In this document: positions 52,829-61,964 of the stretch, piece by piece
Layout of the letters: each line of letters opens with the position of its first letter
How positions within the stretch are numbered: the first letter of the stretch is position 1
Source: Streptomyces sp. GESEQ-35
GTDB taxonomy: Bacteria > Actinomycetota > Actinomycetes > Streptomycetales > Streptomycetaceae
NCBI RefSeq assembly: GCF_017948485.1
Contig: NZ_JAFFSX010000023.1
Coordinates: 1 to 64,000 of the forward strand
Direction of reading: 5' to 3'
DNA length: 64,000 nt
Position numbers and translations under genes: made by a program
The notes under the pieces: generated by a model
What the model saw: only the letters and a program-made list of their open reading frames with translations
Database searches by the model: none
Told to the model about the DNA's origin: nothing

Positions 52829-55800
52829 ATGTACGGCAGCGCCGAAGGTGACAGGAACCAGTCCCACCCACCGGGGGAAAAGGTGGAACTTCTCGCTCTG
52901 GGCCCGCTCGAGCTGTGGCACGGCGGGCAGCAGTACGAACTCGGGTCCCTACAAGAGCGCCGAGTACTGATGGTGCTGATCCACGCTCGCGGCGAACCGG
53001 TCTCCGTGGACACGCTGACGGACCGGGTCTGGAACGGGGAGCCGCCGCCAACGGCCGTGGGCACACTGCACAGTTACCTCTCCCGCCTACGGGGACGATT
53101 ACGGCGGGCTGTGGGCGACGAACTGGCCCAGGTGGGACGGCCCTCACTACGGCTGTACCAACTGCGAGCCGACCCGGAGGACATCGACCTGCTGCGTTTC
53201 CAGCGACTGCGGGCGGATGCGGCGGCCGCCACGGCACGCGGGGAACGCGAACTCGCCACCGGACTGTTGCGCACCGCCGAATCGCTGTGGCGTGGCGAGC
53301 CGTTGAGCGAATTCACCGACAACCACTGGGCGCTGTCGGCGCGTGCTCGGCTGGCAGAGGAACACCGCCGGGTTCGCGAGGAACGCATCGGCCTGGAAAT
53401 GGAGTTGGGACGGCATGCCGACCTCGTCGGCGAACTCCAGGAGTTCGCGTCACAGAACCCCTTCGCCCAGAAGGTGATCGGCGCACTGATGCTGGCCCTG
53501 TACCGGTCCGGACGTCACGACGAAGCCCTCGCTGTGTACCGGGACACGCGCGCAAGACTGCACGAGAGCCAGGGCATCGAGCCCGGTTTGGAACTCCAGG
53601 AACTCCATCTCCGTATGCTCGAACAGGACCGCACCCTCCTGCGCACGGAGACCATTGCCTCGGCTGCGGCCCCCGCCGCCGAGCCCCGCAACTGCCTGCC
53701 CCGGGACATCCGCGACTTCGCCGGACGCGTCGGCGAACTGCGCATCCTGCTGGCCGCGCCGTCCACGGCGGCGACCTCGGACGGCGCGGCGAACGCCCTG
53801 CCCGTCACCGTGGTCCACGGCATGCCCGGTATCGGCAAAACGGCACTGGCCGTGCACGCCGCACACCGCCTTTGCGCAACTTACCCAGACGGCCAGTTCT
53901 ACATCGACCTGCGGGGCTACAGCAGTGAGCAGCCGCTCGACCCGGCTGAAGCCCTGGCCCAACTGCTGCATTCGGCCGGGTGGTCCGGTGAACTGCCGTC
54001 GGCGCCGGACGAGAGGGCCGCCAGGTGGCGGGAGTGGACCGCGCGGCATCGCGCGCTCGTGGTGCTCGACAACGCCAAGGACGCCACACAGGTCACGCCC
54101 CTGCTACCCGGGACACCCACCTGTCGGGCCATCGTGACCACCCGGAGCCGGCTGGCCGGGCTCGACGGCGCCACATCACTGCGCGTGGACGCCCTGTCCA
54201 GGGCGGAGGCAGCCAGTCTCTTCACCCGGATCGTCGGTGCGTCGAGGACGTCGGCCGAGCCCCAAGCACTGGAGCGGGTCACGGACGCGTGCGGGTGCCA
54301 TCCGCTGGCTCTGCAACTCTTGGCGAGCCGTTTCCGCCACCGAGAGTCATGGCTCCTCCAAGATCTGCTCGACCGGCTGGCGCACGCGGCCGATCCACTC
54401 CAAGAACTCGACAGCCAAATCGCCGCGATCTTCTCCTTCTCGTATGCCGAACTCCGCGGCCCCTCGCGGCAGCTGCTGCGCCGCCTCTCACTGCACCCCG
54501 GACCCGACATCACCCTCCGAGCGGCAGCCGCACTGGCAGGCCCCGACTTCGAAAGAGAGCCGGGGCTGCTGGAGAGATGCATCGAGGACCTGCTGGACTC
54601 CAGCCTCCTCGAAGAGCCAATGCGCGGACGCTACCGACTGCACGACCTGACCCGTGCCTTCGGCCTGCAGGCCGGCGCGCTCGCGGACCAGGACGCGGGC
54701 TCACGCGAAGCGGTCGGCCGCCTCCTCGCCCACCACCTCACCGCCGCCCACCGAGCCGACCGTATGGCCCATCCGCACCGTCGGACGATCCCGCTGCGCC
54801 CGGAGAAGCAGTCTCACCACGCCCCGGAGTTCTCCGACACGGACGAGGCATCGGTGTGGCTCACCGTGGAGCGCGCCAACCTCCTGTCAGTCGCGCGTAC
54901 GGCGGCAGCCCGCTATCCGGAGTACGCCGCGTTGTTCCCGGCTGTCCTGGCGAGGCCCCTCAAGCTCTGGGGAACGTGGGACATTGCGGCCGAACTCTTC
55001 GGCGCCGCCCTACCCGCCCTCCGCGCCTCGGGCGACCGGTCCACGCTCGCCCGCACCCTGACGGCCCGCGCGGACCTGCTGGCACAGCGCAGTCACGCAG
55101 AGGCCCAGCAGTGCGCGACCGAGGCCCTGTCAATCTGTCGGGACCTGCGCGATGCGGAAGGCCGCGCCGACGCCCTCCTCCAGTCGGGCCGCGCCCATCT
55201 CGCCGCCGGCCACGGTGGCGCGGCGATGCGTGCTCTGGAGCAGTCGCTGGCGCTGTACCGCGAGGTCGGCGACCGGTCCGGAGAAGCCGACTGCCTGAAC
55301 GTACAGGGAGTGGTGTTGTACTACGCAGGGCAGTACGACGCGGCCCTGAACAGAGTCCAGCTCATGCAGGACATCTACGCCACACTGCCCGACCCGTACG
55401 GGCTGGCCCAAGCCCTCAACAACCGTGGCGAGCTGGCGTGTCTCCAGGGCCGCTACGACGACGCCCGCGAGTGCTACGAGCGCTCCCTGGCCCTGATGCG
55501 GGAGCACGGCGGCCCCCAGGACCTCGCCATCCTGGCCACGAATCTGGGTGCGGTGCACCAGGCGACAGGCCACTTGGACCACGCGCTGGCCTGTTACCGA
55601 AGAGCCCTTGCCGCCCACCGAAGCAGCGGCGATGTCCTGGGCGAGGCCGACGCCCTGATCAGGCTGGGCATGGCCCACGCCCAGTCCGGGCTCAGCGGTG
55701 AGGCACTGCTGCACCTCACCATGGCGGAACAGGTCGCCACCAGCATCGACAATCCTTACGAGAAGCTGCGTGCCCTGATCGGGGTCGCGGAGGTCCAGCG

Positions 55801-56056
55801 GGAAGCCGGTCGGCTCGACGTCGCGTTCAAGGGCTACGAGGAGGCGCTCGGGGTGGCACAGGGCATCGAGTTCCCCCTGGGCTCCGCACAGGCACTCGCG
55901 GGACTGACACGCACGGCTTTCCTGCGATCCCGAGGCGCTCAACTGGCCCATCGTTACGGCGAGCAGGCGGTCTCCCTGTACAGAAGTCTTGGCGCCGACA
56001 CGGAGGCGGAGCAATTGCTCCAGTTGCTGGCTGAACACGAGTCGACCGGCTCCTGA
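52829..56056 (+). CDS. AfsR/SARP-type regulator with NB-ARC and TPR domains
   Basis: 1075 aa from ATG 52829; TTG 52814 and GTG 52883 (after GGGGGA) are alternatives, none certain. A winged-helix OmpR-type DNA-binding domain lies near 18-105 (LGPLELWHGG, DRVWNGEPPPTAVGTLHSYL), a BTAD at 105-255, NB-ARC with P-loop GMPGIGKTALAVH near 331-343, and TPRs at about 720-1070 (ALNNRGELACLQGRYDDARE). AfsR-like proteins activate secondary-metabolism genes on sensing ATP or phosphorylation by Ser/Thr kinases; the kinase cluster on both sides is suggestive. Confidence 0.9.
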   Translation: MYGSAEGDRNQSHPPGEKVELLALGPLELWHGGQQYELGSLQERRVLMVLIHARGEPVSVDTLTDRVWNGEPPPTAVGTLHSYLSRLRGRLRRAVGDELAQVGRPSLRLYQLRADPEDIDLLRFQRLRADAAAATARGERELATGLLRTAESLWRGEPLSEFTDNHWALSARARLAEEHRRVREERIGLEMELGRHADLVGELQEFASQNPFAQKVIGALMLALYRSGRHDEALAVYRDTRARLHESQGIEPGLELQELHLRMLEQDRTLLRTETIASAAAPAAEPRNCLPRDIRDFAGRVGELRILLAAPSTAATSDGAANALPVTVVHGMPGIGKTALAVHAAHRLCATYPDGQFYIDLRGYSSEQPLDPAEALAQLLHSAGWSGELPSAPDERAARWREWTARHRALVVLDNAKDATQVTPLLPGTPTCRAIVTTRSRLAGLDGATSLRVDALSRAEAASLFTRIVGASRTSAEPQALERVTDACGCHPLALQLLASRFRHRESWLLQDLLDRLAHAADPLQELDSQIAAIFSFSYAELRGPSRQLLRRLSLHPGPDITLRAAAALAGPDFEREPGLLERCIEDLLDSSLLEEPMRGRYRLHDLTRAFGLQAGALADQDAGSREAVGRLLAHHLTAAHRADRMAHPHRRTIPLRPEKQSHHAPEFSDTDEASVWLTVERANLLSVARTAAARYPEYAALFPAVLARPLKLWGTWDIAAELFGAALPALRASGDRSTLARTLTARADLLAQRSHAEAQQCATEALSICRDLRDAEGRADALLQSGRAHLAAGHGGAAMRALEQSLALYREVGDRSGEADCLNVQGVVLYYAGQYDAALNRVQLMQDIYATLPDPYGLAQALNNRGELACLQGRYDDARECYERSLALMREHGGPQDLAILATNLGAVHQATGHLDHALACYRRALAAHRSSGDVLGEADALIRLGMAHAQSGLSGEALLHLTMAEQVATSIDNPYEKLRALIGVAEVQREAGRLDVAFKGYEEALGVAQGIEFPLGSAQALAGLTRTAFLRSRGAQLAHRYGEQAVSLYRSLGADTEAEQLLQLLAEHESTGS

Positions 56057-56090
56057 GCCCCGTCCCAGGAGCCGACGACCTATAGCGGGG

Positions 56091-56180
56091 TCACCACATC
56101 CAGCGGAACACCACCAGGGTCCCGTAGGCGACACCCATCACCGGGAGGGAGGCGATGTAAAGCCTGCGCAGGGTCTTCAA
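56091..56180 (-). CDS. Candidate tiny single-helix membrane protein (29 aa)
   Basis: TTG at 56180 preceded by AAGGAG four bases upstream. The product has a basic start (MKTLRRLYIA) and one hydrophobic helix (SLPVMGVAYGTLVVFRWMW) to the end. It lies alone between the SARP and the effector-like gene on the opposite strand. The ribosome site, positive-inside start and Trp-rich interface end favour a real small membrane protein, but length makes chance occurrence possible. Confidence 0.4.
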   Translation of the reverse strand: MKTLRRLYIASLPVMGVAYGTLVVFRWMW

Positions 56181-56450
56181 CGTGCTCCTTATTGCTCGTG
56201 GGGAAACCTGTCCGGCACCGATGATCACGCCGGCGCGCTGAAAATATCGAACGAGCGGCGGACATTGGGAGAATTTGCGGAACACGAACAGGCGTGGTAA
56301 ATGCGAGATCGCCAGAGATGGCTGGCCACTCCAGAAGCGAAGGTCGCGGGTCAACTCCGCTCATTCCGCGGTGCGGTGGCGACGTCGGCGGCTTCCGGCC
56401 TACGGTGGACGGTCTGACCGCCAGTGGCAGCGGAGAGCCGAAGGAGAGCT
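56181..56450. other. Intergenic region before the effector-like gene
   Basis: 270 bp, lower in GC near 56230-56310 than its surroundings (GATATTTTC-like, GGTAAATGCGAG). It should hold promoters for the rightward effector-like gene and the leftward 29-codon ORF. No further gene seen. Confidence 0.4.
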
Positions 56451-56903
56451 GTGGACTCGGAATTGGCGACGCTCGTGGCAACCGGGGCAACGACGGTGGT
56501 CGGTCTCATGGTCACCGAGACATGGGAGCAGGCGAGGCAGCGTGTGGTACGGCTCTTCGCCCGAACCGGCGAAGCGACCACCGTGGACGAGGACTTGGAC
56601 GAGTCCCGTGACACGCTGGCAGCAGTGGCCGGAACCTCGGACGAGGGGGACTTCACCTCCGACATCACGGCGATGGTACGGCTGCGGCTGCGCCGTCTCC
56701 TGGAGCAGGCTCCCGACGCCGCCGACGAACTCCATCTCTTCATCGAGGAATTCGCCGCCGCGGCGAGCAGCGGTGAGACGGGTGGGGTGCACAACAGCAT
56801 CACCGGGGGCATGCAGCACGGTCCCGTGTTCCAGGGACAGTCCTTCTCGAATCTGACCATCCACAGCGCCGGGGCCGAAGCGCCGGATCAGCAAGACACT
56901 TAG
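56451..56903 (+). CDS. Effector-like protein with hydrophobic N-terminus and C-terminal amyloid-like motif
   Basis: 150 aa from GTG 56451, with AAGGAG at 56441-56446. Residues 5-22 are hydrophobic (LATLVATGATTVVGLM) and lead into amphipathic helices. Helical segments run to about 105. The C-terminus, residues 114-137, reads HNSITGGMQHGPVFQGQ followed by SFSNLTI, the N-x-(I/V)-(S/T)-G-G pattern of bacterial amyloid signalling sequences (BASS). In described systems such proteins carry a Bell-like cell-death domain and are triggered by an NLR with a matching N-terminal motif; an NLR with a related motif lies 5.5 kb away. Its stop is 4 bp from the convergent kinase gene. Confidence 0.75.
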   Translation: MDSELATLVATGATTVVGLMVTETWEQARQRVVRLFARTGEATTVDEDLDESRDTLAAVAGTSDEGDFTSDITAMVRLRLRRLLEQAPDAADELHLFIEEFAAAASSGETGGVHNSITGGMQHGPVFQGQSFSNLTIHSAGAEAPDQQDT

Positions 56904-56907
56904 GTGC

Positions 56908-58557
56908 CTACAGCTTGCCGATGTCCAGGTTCGCGATCGTCGTCCGCGCCACCTCGCGGCCCCGCTCCGTGAAGTCGCCCCTCCCCGGATAGCTGATCGT
57001 CACCTTGTACATGTCGCCGGCCGAGGTCTTGTAGTAGAAGATCTTCAGCTCGCGGGGGCGCGGGTACTGACTGTCGGTCGTGGTGTACGTGACCGTGTTC
57101 TCGGCCGACTGCCTGCCCTGGTACGTGGTCTGATCCGGCTTCGTCCGAGCGCCTTCGGGCATGGAGTAGTCGTAGTTGCCCTGGTCCTTGAACTCCTCGT
57201 TGTCGGCGTACATTTCGGCCGCGGCGGAGTTCTTGATCTCGTTCGAGGTGTCCTCGGACTTCCTGTACAGGTTCACGCCGATCCAGAGGCTGCCGCTCCA
57301 GTCGGAGTAGGTGACCCAGTTCTTCTCCGTGTCGTCGGCGTCCGGCCTGTCGGCCTGGTAGCTCGCGGGCACTTGCAGGGTCACACCCAGCTTCGGGTGC
57401 GCCCGTTTCGTCCAGCCGTCCGGCTGGGACCCGGCGAACGGGTCGGCGATCACCAGATACGCCGCCACCGCACCCGCGACGACCGCCGCACCGATCCCGA
57501 GCAACGCCTTGCGCCCCAGCCGGACGCCGCCCTTGCCGCCCTCGGCGATCCGCACGGTCTGCGTGGCGGCCGGCGCCGGCGGATCGGCGGCCTGCTCCAG
57601 CAGCGCACGCGTCTGCGCGGCGTTCGGGCGGCGGGCCGGGTCCTTCTGGAGCAGGCCGTTGATGGCCTCGGCGAGCTGGCCGGAGGCCGAAGCGGGCGGT
57701 GCGGGCGCGGCGTTGAGGACGGACTGGAGGGTGGCCGGGGTGTTGCTGCGGCGGAACGGCGAGACGCCCTCCGTCGCCGCGTACAGGACCACGCCCAGGG
57801 ACCACAGGTCGCTTGCCGGGCCGGGGCGTTGGCCCAGCACCCGCTCCGGCGCGATGTACTCCGGCGAGCCGACGAAGCCGCCGGTGTCGGTCAGGTTCGT
57901 CTCGCCCTCGATCTGCGCGATGCCGAAGTCAGTGAGGACGACGCGGTCGTGACGGCCGAGAAGTACGTTGTCCGGCTTGACGTCCCGGTGCAGGATGCCC
58001 GCCGCGTGCGCGGCCTCCAGCGCACCCAGCACCTCAAGGCCGATTCTCGCCGCTTCCCGGACCCCGAGGGTGCCCTCCTGTAGCGCGTCACCCAGCGAGC
58101 GGCCCTGCACCAGCTCCATCACGATCCACGGCTGGCCGTCCACGACCGCGACGTCATGGACGTTCACGACCGAAGGGTGGTCGAGCCGGGCCGCGGCACG
58201 CGCCTCACGGCGCATCCGCTCAAAGGCGTTGGCTCGTTCACGGTCGGGAAGATGGTCCGGGATACGGGGCTCCTTGACGGCGACCTCACGGTCCACCGTC
58301 TCGTCCTTGGCGCGCCACACCGTGCCCATCCCGCCGTGCCCGAGCTTGGCCAGCAGCCGGTAACGACCCCCGATCAGCCGCCCGGCACCCGGGTCCTGCG
58401 CGGGCGCGGACTGCTGCGGCACCACCTGGGTCGGCGACGCGTACGGGTTGTCGGGGTGCGGCACCGCCGCGGGCGGATTCGGCGGTTGCAGACTGAAACT
58501 CGTTGGCTCGTCGGACCCGTAAGGGGCTCCCCCGTTGCTGCTCATGCCTCCATGCAT
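56908..58557 (-). CDS. Membrane Ser/Thr protein kinase (kinase 2)
   Basis: 549 aa from ATG 58557; a second ATG at 58545 has a GGAGG too close to be certain. A Pro-rich N-terminal segment (about 1-60) precedes the kinase domain (65-330): GHGGMGTVW, VAVKEPR, HRDVKPDNVLL, DFG, SPEYIAPERV. A membrane helix near 368-388 and an extracellular domain (LGVTLQVPASYQADRPDAD) complete the receptor layout. All key residues are present. Confidence 0.92.
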   Translation of the reverse strand: MHGGMSSNGGAPYGSDEPTSFSLQPPNPPAAVPHPDNPYASPTQVVPQQSAPAQDPGAGRLIGGRYRLLAKLGHGGMGTVWRAKDETVDREVAVKEPRIPDHLPDRERANAFERMRREARAAARLDHPSVVNVHDVAVVDGQPWIVMELVQGRSLGDALQEGTLGVREAARIGLEVLGALEAAHAAGILHRDVKPDNVLLGRHDRVVLTDFGIAQIEGETNLTDTGGFVGSPEYIAPERVLGQRPGPASDLWSLGVVLYAATEGVSPFRRSNTPATLQSVLNAAPAPPASASGQLAEAINGLLQKDPARRPNAAQTRALLEQAADPPAPAATQTVRIAEGGKGGVRLGRKALLGIGAAVVAGAVAAYLVIADPFAGSQPDGWTKRAHPKLGVTLQVPASYQADRPDADDTEKNWVTYSDWSGSLWIGVNLYRKSEDTSNEIKNSAAAEMYADNEEFKDQGNYDYSMPEGARTKPDQTTYQGRQSAENTVTYTTTDSQYPRPRELKIFYYKTSAGDMYKVTISYPGRGDFTERGREVARTTIANLDIGKL

Positions 58558-58637
58558 ATCGCGGCAAGCGCTCCAGGATCCACAGGGAACGCATTCCGGT
58601 CACAGAGCCGTGACTCAGCTTGCCGCTTATTCCCTGT

Positions 58638-60074
58638 TTACGCCCGTACGAACGTATCGAGCGCTACGTCGAAGTAGGCGCGCGCCTGCCGCTCCTGCCC
58701 CACCGGCGCCGAGATCTGAAGCTCGTACAACCGGCCGTCCTCCTGCCAGCACACCTCGTACGTGCGCCTCGCCGGCCCTTGTCCGGTCCAGGTGAACTCC
58801 CAGCGGGCGGCGGGATGTCCGTGGTGCGTGGTGGCGCTGACCCGGCCGTCGCGGTAACCGGCGTGGGTGTCCGGCCCCTTCTCGTGTGCGCGCCGCATCG
58901 CGCCCAGGGGTCCGCCGGGCTCGGGTGAGGTGGTCCGGACACTCAGGCGGAAGGTTTCTCCACGCGACACGTACAGCCCCTGTGCCCGACGCGTGAACCC
59001 CTCCGGCACGGCCAACGAGAACCCGGCCGGGTCCTCGGCAACCCGGTAACCCGAGGGTGCGATCACCGACTCCGCGGAACCCGGCGTGCCATCCCCACCG
59101 TTCATGAGCAGTGCCGCCGCCGACACCCCCGCCCCCGCCGTCGCGGCGGCCAGCAGCGCGCTCACCAGCACGCGCCGCCTCCGGTACGCCACAGCCTGCG
59201 GCGCCAGTCGCCCCGTGTCGAGGAAGTCCCGCAGCATCATCTCGGCCCGCTCCGCGTCCAGCCGCCGGTCCGGATCACGGTCCAGCAGTCCTCGTACGAC
59301 GGGCAGCAGCGGCTCGGCCTGCACGGGCGGCCGTATGTCGTCGTCGATCACCGCGTGCACGATGCCGCCCAACGAGTCGCGCCGGAACGGCGATTCACCG
59401 CTCAGCGCCGCACACAGCAGCGCGCCCAGCGACCACAGGTCGGACTCGGGGCCGGTGCGGACGCCGGTCATGCGCTCGGGCGCGGTGTACTCGGGCGAGC
59501 CGACGAAGGAGCCGCTCTCGGTGAGCGTGGGGGCGCCCGCGAGCTGGGCGATGCCGAAGTCGGTGAGGACGACGCGGCCGGTGGCGGGTTCCAGCAGGAC
59601 GTTCGCGGGTTTGAGGTCGCGATGCAGGACCCCGGCCGTGTGTGCGGTGCGCAGGGCGCTGAGCAGGGCGATGCCGATCCGGGCGGCCTCGGGGGCGTCG
59701 AGCGGGCCGTGTGCGGAGATGCGGTCGGCGAGGGAGCCGCCGTCGATCAACTCCATGACGATGTACGGGCGTTCGTCGTGCTCGACGACATCGTGGACGA
59801 CGATGATGTGCGGGTGACTCAGCTGGGCGACCGCGCGCGCCTCACGCAGGGTGCGGTCGCGCTGCCGGCGGACCTCGTCCGCGGAGAGGGTGTCGTCCAG
59901 GAGCAGTTCCTTCACCGCCACCTGCCGGCGGAGGAGTTGGTCGGTCGCCCGCCAGACGACGCCCATACCGCCACGGCCCAGCCGCGCCTGAAGCACGTAA
60001 CGACCCGCGATCAGACGGGGGTTGCCCCATCGGCCGTCCCCCTGCTCCCTCTGGGTCCCCATGCGCCCCATCAT
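58638..60074 (-). CDS. Membrane Ser/Thr protein kinase (kinase 3)
   Basis: 478 aa, ATG at 60074. Kinase domain at about 23-285: GRGGMGVVW, VAVKELLLD, HRDLKPANVLL, DFG, SPEYTAPERM. A membrane helix lies near 306-326 (RRRVLVSALLAAATAGAGVS), then an extracellular domain with YRVAEDPAGFSLAVPEGFTR. The ligand is unknown. It lies between kinases 2 and 4 with gaps of 63-80 bp, suggesting one leftward transcription unit. Confidence 0.92.
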   Translation of the reverse strand: MMGRMGTQREQGDGRWGNPRLIAGRYVLQARLGRGGMGVVWRATDQLLRRQVAVKELLLDDTLSADEVRRQRDRTLREARAVAQLSHPHIIVVHDVVEHDERPYIVMELIDGGSLADRISAHGPLDAPEAARIGIALLSALRTAHTAGVLHRDLKPANVLLEPATGRVVLTDFGIAQLAGAPTLTESGSFVGSPEYTAPERMTGVRTGPESDLWSLGALLCAALSGESPFRRDSLGGIVHAVIDDDIRPPVQAEPLLPVVRGLLDRDPDRRLDAERAEMMLRDFLDTGRLAPQAVAYRRRRVLVSALLAAATAGAGVSAAALLMNGGDGTPGSAESVIAPSGYRVAEDPAGFSLAVPEGFTRRAQGLYVSRGETFRLSVRTTSPEPGGPLGAMRRAHEKGPDTHAGYRDGRVSATTHHGHPAARWEFTWTGQGPARRTYEVCWQEDGRLYELQISAPVGQERQARAYFDVALDTFVRA

Positions 60075-60137
60075 GCCGCAATGGACGGATCCCCTCCGGG
60101 GCGGCGACCGGCCAAGTCACGGGCGGTGGCCGAAAGT

Positions 60138-61829
60138 TCAGGAGGTGCTCGGCGGCTCCCGCCAGCTCTGCAGCACCGACTTGAACTGCTTGCTGATCGT
60201 CGCCCAGTCCGCTGCGGGCGACGACATGTAGATTGCGTACTCGGTGCCGTTCCGGGCGATGTACGTTTCCTCAATGGCCCGGCGTGGCCCGGGAACGTAC
60301 GGAGGATCCTTCTCCAGCGCGGTCCAGGTGTACTCCCACAGCGCCCCCTCGCGATCACGGTAGATGTTCTCTTCCATGGTCACGCGCTCGTAGTCGACCA
60401 ACCGCTTGAGCTGCTGTTCCAGATCCCGCTGGTGCTGGTACGGGTCGGCGAAGTCCGGCGAGCTGTCGATGGCGATGCGGACGAAGTGCTTACCGCCGTC
60501 GGGCGAGTAGTCGATCTGCGTGATCCCGCCCTCGTCGCTGTAGACCGAGCGTTCCCAGCCCTTGGGAAGGGCGAGGCCGAAACCGACCGGGTCGTCGATG
60601 GCCTCCCAGCCGTCGGGGACGGTGCCACCGCTATCCGTGGCGCTCGGCGAGGTGGACGGCGAGGGAGTAGGAGTGGGAGACACCGATGTGTCGTCCGTCT
60701 GCCGGCCCTCGTCCCACTTCTGCCACGCCACGGCGCCACCCCCGCCGACGAGCGCGGCGACCACGACGACCAGGGCGATCGTGCGCAGCCGGCGGCGCTT
60801 GGGCCGGGCGGGGGCCGCCCCGATGCCGGTCGGTGGCCCGAACGCCGTAGGTCCCGTGACGGGCGGGTACGGCGTGGCTGCATCCTGCCCCTGAGGGCCC
60901 TGCTGCATGTGCGGCGGCACATGTGCAGTGCCCGTCTCATGGTGGGCCGGCACATGTTGCGTCGGCACATGTTGCGTCGGCACATACACCTGCGCCCCGC
61001 TCGGCCGCCGCCCCTCCGCGGCCTCTGCGAGCATCTGCTCGGCGGTCGATGCGTCGGGCCGTTCGGCCGGATCCTTGCGCAGCAGGGCGGTGATGACGTC
61101 GCCGAGCGGGCCCGCGTTCTGCGGCGCGGTGGGCTCCTCCTCGACGACCGCCTGCATGGTGCTCAGCGGCGAGGTGCGGCGGAACGGCGACCTGCCCTCC
61201 ACCGCCGTGTACAGCGTGGCGCCCAGCGCCCACAGGTCGGAGGACGGCCCCGGATCATGGCCGCGGACGCGCTCGGGGGCGAGGTAGTCGACCGAGCCGA
61301 CGACCTCTCCGGTACGGGTGATCGTGTTGTCGCCCTCGATCTGCGCGATGCCGAAGTCGGTGAGGAGCACCCGGCCGTCCTGCGAGAGAAGGACGTTGCC
61401 GGGCTTCACATCGCGGTGCAGGACTCCGGCGGCGTGCGCGGCACGCAGCGCGCGCAGCACCCACAGGCCGATCCGGGCCGTCTCCTGCGGCGCGACACGC
61501 CCCTGCTCCTTCACCGCGTCAGCGAGCGAATGGCCCTCCACCAGCTCCATCACGATCCACGGCCGGCCGTCGTGCTCCAGCACATCGTGCACGGTGACGA
61601 CGGCGCCATGGTTGATCCGCGCAGCCGCGCGCGCCTCCGCCCGGGTACGGGCGAGGAGCCGCTCCTGGTCGCTCTCGGAGACGTAGAGCGCGGCGGTCAG
61701 CTCCTTGATCGCGACCGCCCGGTGCAGCACCTCGTCATGCGCACGCCACACACGGCCCATGCCGCCGCTGCCGATCGAGTCGGCAAGCCGGTAGCGGCCC
61801 GCGAGGAGCAGGCCCTGCATCTGATTCAC
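60138..61829 (-). CDS. Membrane Ser/Thr protein kinase (kinase 4)
   Basis: 563 aa from GTG 61829 (VNQMQGLLLAGRYRLADS), a start usual for this family; ATG 61820 is also possible. Kinase domain about 12-270: GSGGMGRVW, VAIKELT, HRDVKPGNVLL, DFG, SVDYLAPERV. A His/Thr/Val-rich repeat (VPTQHVPTQHVPAHHE) sits in the juxtamembrane linker. The membrane helix is near 350-370, and the extracellular domain has AIDDPVGFGLALPKGWERS. All catalytic residues present. Confidence 0.92.
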   Translation of the reverse strand: MNQMQGLLLAGRYRLADSIGSGGMGRVWRAHDEVLHRAVAIKELTAALYVSESDQERLLARTRAEARAAARINHGAVVTVHDVLEHDGRPWIVMELVEGHSLADAVKEQGRVAPQETARIGLWVLRALRAAHAAGVLHRDVKPGNVLLSQDGRVLLTDFGIAQIEGDNTITRTGEVVGSVDYLAPERVRGHDPGPSSDLWALGATLYTAVEGRSPFRRTSPLSTMQAVVEEEPTAPQNAGPLGDVITALLRKDPAERPDASTAEQMLAEAAEGRRPSGAQVYVPTQHVPTQHVPAHHETGTAHVPPHMQQGPQGQDAATPYPPVTGPTAFGPPTGIGAAPARPKRRRLRTIALVVVVAALVGGGGAVAWQKWDEGRQTDDTSVSPTPTPSPSTSPSATDSGGTVPDGWEAIDDPVGFGLALPKGWERSVYSDEGGITQIDYSPDGGKHFVRIAIDSSPDFADPYQHQRDLEQQLKRLVDYERVTMEENIYRDREGALWEYTWTALEKDPPYVPGPRRAIEETYIARNGTEYAIYMSSPAADWATISKQFKSVLQSWREPPSTS

Positions 61830-61964
61830 GTTGCCCCGCAATGGTCTTGACAGGGTCAGACTAAGGATCGCCCCGCCCGCTGGGAACCGCGGGGGTGCCA
61901 CGGAGACCGCACTGTGACGGTTGTCGCTTCTGCGGCCGAGAGGGAACCAGGCCCGCAGACGCCG

